A stretch of DNA of 15,244 nucleotides from the NCBI GenBank assembly GCA_017558165.1, contig JAFYWE010000217.1, positions 1 to 15,244 of the forward strand, read 5' to 3'. Under the pieces are notes generated by a model that was not told where the DNA came from, ran no database searches, and saw only the letters and a program-made list of their open reading frames with translations. This DNA is from Bacteroidaceae bacterium (lineage in GTDB: Bacteria > Bacteroidota > Bacteroidia > Bacteroidales > Bacteroidaceae). Position numbers and translations under genes: made by a program. Positions 12,600 through 15,244 of the stretch are shown here, piece by piece (positions within the stretch are counted from its first letter, which is position 1; each line of letters opens with the position of its first letter).

Positions 12600-15244
12600 A
12601 TGAAAAAGATTACAATGTTTGTTGTGTCATTGTTCCTTGTAATGGGCGCAATGGCGCAGATTGACACGAATCTGGAGTATCGTTTGAAAGACGTTACTAC
12701 TGGTCTGTATCTGAATGCAGCCAACTATGACGAGCATTCAGGTGGTACACACGGTGGTGTCAATGTTGCAGAGAAGGCCGAGAGTGATGACCAGATCTTC
12801 ACTTTCGAGCAGAGTGGTGACGGCTACTACTTCCAGACAAGAAGCGGTTACTACATCTTCTGCCAGGCTTGGAACGTGGATGCGTTACAGAGCCCAAAGA
12901 AGAGTCTCCTTACATTTGAGGATGCCGGTAACGGTAACTACTACATCCTTAACGGTACAAAGTACTTCAAGGTTGAGTATGTATCGGCAGGTTCAGGCTA
13001 CTATCCATTCGGTGATGCCTCACTCAGCAATGCCGCAAGATGGACACTCGAGCCTCTTACATCAGGCCCTATTACCTACGAGGTAAAGGTTCTCGGTACC
13101 GATGATGCTGCAGCAGCTGTAGTATACGACGGTCAGGAGTACAAGGCCGATGCTACATTCGAGGCGACAAAGGCTGTAAAGAAGGCTGACCTTGCCGCAA
13201 CAGCTGTTGAGGGCAAGATCGCAGTCGTATCACTTGACGGTACAACAGTGTATGTAAGCTACTTCGACGCCGATACAAAGTTCTACACAATCATGAACGG
13301 TAAGGGCGGTTACGTAAGCTTGAATCCTACATATGTTTCAGGCCAGTATCTTAAGCTTTCAAATACAAATGCACCTTGCGACAACCAGGGTATCTGGGCA
13401 TTCGTGAAGGAGGGTTCGGCATACAAGGTATACAACTACTCTAAGGGTCTTTCAAAGGTTCTTGGTATGACCGGTAGCGAGGCAAGCGCACGTGCTACAA
13501 TGGTTGACCCTGCGGCAACAGGCTACACAACAGAGTTCGACGGAACATTCAACTTCGGTAACGGCCAGCCTTCATACATCAAGTGGAAGGGTACTTCAAG
13601 CCAGTACTGGAACGACCGTAACAGCTTCCTTGCTCTTTGGAACAGCACAGGTGCTATCGGTGACACCGGTAGTAAGTTCTTCCTCGAGGAGGTTGACTAT
13701 GCCGATTTCCCCGATGAGTACTTCTACGAGGTATCAGAGATCGAGGGTGTAGCATCATACTCACCAAAGAACCCTAATACTCTTTGGTACAAGACATCAG
13801 CCGAGGCTGCGGGTGTAGGTAACCCATGGATGGAGTACGCTTTGCCACTCGGTAACGGTGAGCTCGGCTGTATGGTATTCGGTGGTGTCCACAACGAGGA
13901 GCTCCAGTTCAACGAGAAGACACTCTGGAGCGGTCCATCAAACACTGTAGGTGCCGGCAGCGGTAACCGTACATTCATGAACTTCGGTTCACTCATCATC
14001 CAGAACAACGACAACGCCATCTGGGACGGCGTTACAGACTATGTACGCTACCTCGACATCGAGGAGGGTATCGCAGGCGTTGAGTTCAAGAACGCCAACG
14101 GTACAAAGCAGGTACGCAAGTACTTCAGCTCTGCTCCTGACCAGGCAATCGTAGGTCACTACGCAGTAGAGGGCGACGAGAAGCTCAACCTCACCTTCAA
14201 GCTCGAGCCAGGTACAGGTATCGGTGCAAGTGCCGTGACATACAGCGAGGGTATGGCCGAGTTCACAGGTGCAATGACATCTGTTAACTTCGCTGCACGT
14301 ATGCACGTCGTTGCAAGCGAGGGTGCTACAATCACAAGCTCTGCCAAGGGTATCACCGTAAGCAACGCTACCGAGGTTACATTCTTCCTCAAGGGAGCTA
14401 CCAACTTCAACGGTGACATGGATGTATATGACAACTACTTCACCACAGAGACAGCAGCCGATGTAAATGCACGTGTAAAGGCTGAGATCGAGGTGGCTGC
14501 GGCTAAGGACTACGCAACACTCGAGGCCGACCACGTTGCCGACTTCACAGCAATCACAAAGCGCATGACATTGGATCTTGGTCTCACAACTCCTTCAGTT
14601 GATACAAAGACCCTGATCGACAGCTACTATCCAAACAACAGCAATGCAAGCAGCACAGCCAACGACCACCTGTTCCTTGAGCAGCTCTACTTCCACTATG
14701 GCCGTTACCTTGCAATCAGCTCAAACCGCAAGCCAATTGCCGCTCCTAACAACCTCCAGGGTATCTGGAACGACAAGGGTGCCGATTCACCATGGAACTC
14801 TGATATCCACACCAACATCAACATCCAGATGAACTACTGGCCAACAGAGATCACTAACCTCAGTGACCTCCACAAGCCATACGTGAACTTCATCATCCGT
14901 GGTGCACAGAGTGCAGGTTGGAAGGCTGTAGGTACAAAGTATAATCAGGGTCATGGCTGGAGTGTATTGACAGAGTCTTCACTCTACAACAGTATGAGTA
15001 CATGGGGCGACAACTACCTCGTTGCCAACGTATGGTACACAAGCCACCTCTGGATGCACTACCGTTATACACAGGACAAGGAGTTCCTCAAGAAGGCATT
15101 CCCAGTAATGTGGGATTGTGCGAAGTTCTGGTTCCACCGTCTCATCGAGGACCGCAGAAAGAAGGACGGCACATTCGTAGCTCCTAACGAGTACAGCGCC
15201 GAGCAGCCACTCCAGAGCGAGGACGGTACAGCCCATGCACAGCA
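12600..15244 (+). CDS. GH95-family glycosidase with N-terminal lectin-like domains (3' end cut by window)
   Basis: An open frame of 881 codons runs off the window without a stop. A signal peptide (MKKITMFVVSLFLVMGAMAQ) marks export. Residues about 22-160 (EYRLKDVTTGLYLNA...) and 240-370 (FYTIMNGKGGYVSLN...) look like beta-trefoil or ricin-type repeats, possibly carbohydrate-binding. From about 390 the GH95 N-terminal beta-sandwich begins (PWMEYALPLGNGELGCMVFGG, ELQFNEKTLWSGPS). The (alpha/alpha)6 catalytic barrel follows with GIWND and the signature HTNINIQMNYWPTE. Asn739 and Asn741 there match the two catalytic asparagines of characterised alpha-fucosidases, and Glu868 in NEYSAEQP is the likely acid. 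The catalytic aspartate lies beyond the window. GH95 members cleave terminal alpha-L-fucose or alpha-L-galactose; which one is unclear. It has its own promoter, and threonine is mostly ACA, suggesting strong expression. Confidence 0.9.
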   Translation, partial: MKKITMFVVSLFLVMGAMAQIDTNLEYRLKDVTTGLYLNAANYDEHSGGTHGGVNVAEKAESDDQIFTFEQSGDGYYFQTRSGYYIFCQAWNVDALQSPKKSLLTFEDAGNGNYYILNGTKYFKVEYVSAGSGYYPFGDASLSNAARWTLEPLTSGPITYEVKVLGTDDAAAAVVYDGQEYKADATFEATKAVKKADLAATAVEGKIAVVSLDGTTVYVSYFDADTKFYTIMNGKGGYVSLNPTYVSGQYLKLSNTNAPCDNQGIWAFVKEGSAYKVYNYSKGLSKVLGMTGSEASARATMVDPAATGYTTEFDGTFNFGNGQPSYIKWKGTSSQYWNDRNSFLALWNSTGAIGDTGSKFFLEEVDYADFPDEYFYEVSEIEGVASYSPKNPNTLWYKTSAEAAGVGNPWMEYALPLGNGELGCMVFGGVHNEELQFNEKTLWSGPSNTVGAGSGNRTFMNFGSLIIQNNDNAIWDGVTDYVRYLDIEEGIAGVEFKNANGTKQVRKYFSSAPDQAIVGHYAVEGDEKLNLTFKLEPGTGIGASAVTYSEGMAEFTGAMTSVNFAARMHVVASEGATITSSAKGITVSNATEVTFFLKGATNFNGDMDVYDNYFTTETAADVNARVKAEIEVAAAKDYATLEADHVADFTAITKRMTLDLGLTTPSVDTKTLIDSYYPNNSNASSTANDHLFLEQLYFHYGRYLAISSNRKPIAAPNNLQGIWNDKGADSPWNSDIHTNINIQMNYWPTEITNLSDLHKPYVNFIIRGAQSAGWKAVGTKYNQGHGWSVLTESSLYNSMSTWGDNYLVANVWYTSHLWMHYRYTQDKEFLKKAFPVMWDCAKFWFHRLIEDRRKKDGTFVAPNEYSAEQPLQSEDGTAHAQ

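Noticed and set aside
13989..14534. 181-aa open frame on the minus strand
   Set aside because: It lies wholly antisense to the GH95 gene, is unusually cysteine-rich, has no recognisable motif, and is explained by the biased codons of the sense gene (many ACA and GTA) leaving few stops on the other strand.

Overview
The window looks like chromosomal DNA of a Bacteroidales bacterium (Bacteroidota). Three things support this. Promoters have the Bacteroidota form (-7 TAnnTTTG, with a TTG/TTTG -33 element about 20 bases upstream). Leaders are A-rich, with no obvious Shine-Dalgarno sequence. The gene families are typical of gut Bacteroidales: DUF4369-type TlpA thioredoxins, a PorT-family protein, a calycin-like surface lipoprotein, DUF4091/GH123-like and GH95 enzymes, and a flavodiiron protein. 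I cannot assign a genus. No tRNA, rRNA, CRISPR array or complete transposase gene was seen.

Layout. (1) Positions 1-214, minus strand: 5' part of rplS (ribosomal protein L19), divergent from the next block and with its own promoter. (2) 495-4230, plus strand: three consecutive paralogous exported thioredoxin-fold proteins. The first looks like a lipoprotein; the second and third look like soluble periplasmic proteins. A terminator follows the first, and between the first and second lies a roughly 200-bp element bounded by an imperfect 17-bp inverted repeat (MITE-like). A strong bidirectional terminator ends the block. (3) 4305-4641, minus strand: a 55-aa 2[4Fe-4S] ferredoxin and, beyond an intervening terminator, a possible 30-aa membrane peptide. 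(4) 4809-6255, plus strand: a PorT-family outer-membrane protein and a YqiA-like alpha/beta hydrolase, separated by a leader that can fold into alternative hairpins. (5) 6335-11078, plus strand: a tight three-gene operon (gaps of 14 and 11 bases) of a TonB-dependent receptor, a two-domain calycin-like surface lipoprotein and an exported DUF4091/GH123-like protein, closed by a terminator. (6) 11231-12388: a flavodiiron protein with a hairpin and T-run directly upstream of its -7 element. (7) 12600 to the window end: a multidomain GH95 glycosidase, cut by the window edge, with a strong Bacteroidota promoter.

How the parts may fit together. The TlpA trio would work in periplasmic thiol-disulfide chemistry. 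The ferredoxin and flavodiiron protein are electron-transfer and O2/NO-detoxification components expected in an anaerobe. The receptor-lipoprotein-glycosidase operon looks like a non-SusCD outer-membrane uptake locus of unknown substrate and is the best candidate here for a little-described system. The GH95 enzyme adds fucoside or galactoside hydrolysis and carries about 385 extra N-terminal residues with lectin-like character. Functional assignments come from recognising motifs and family resemblance; no database search was run.
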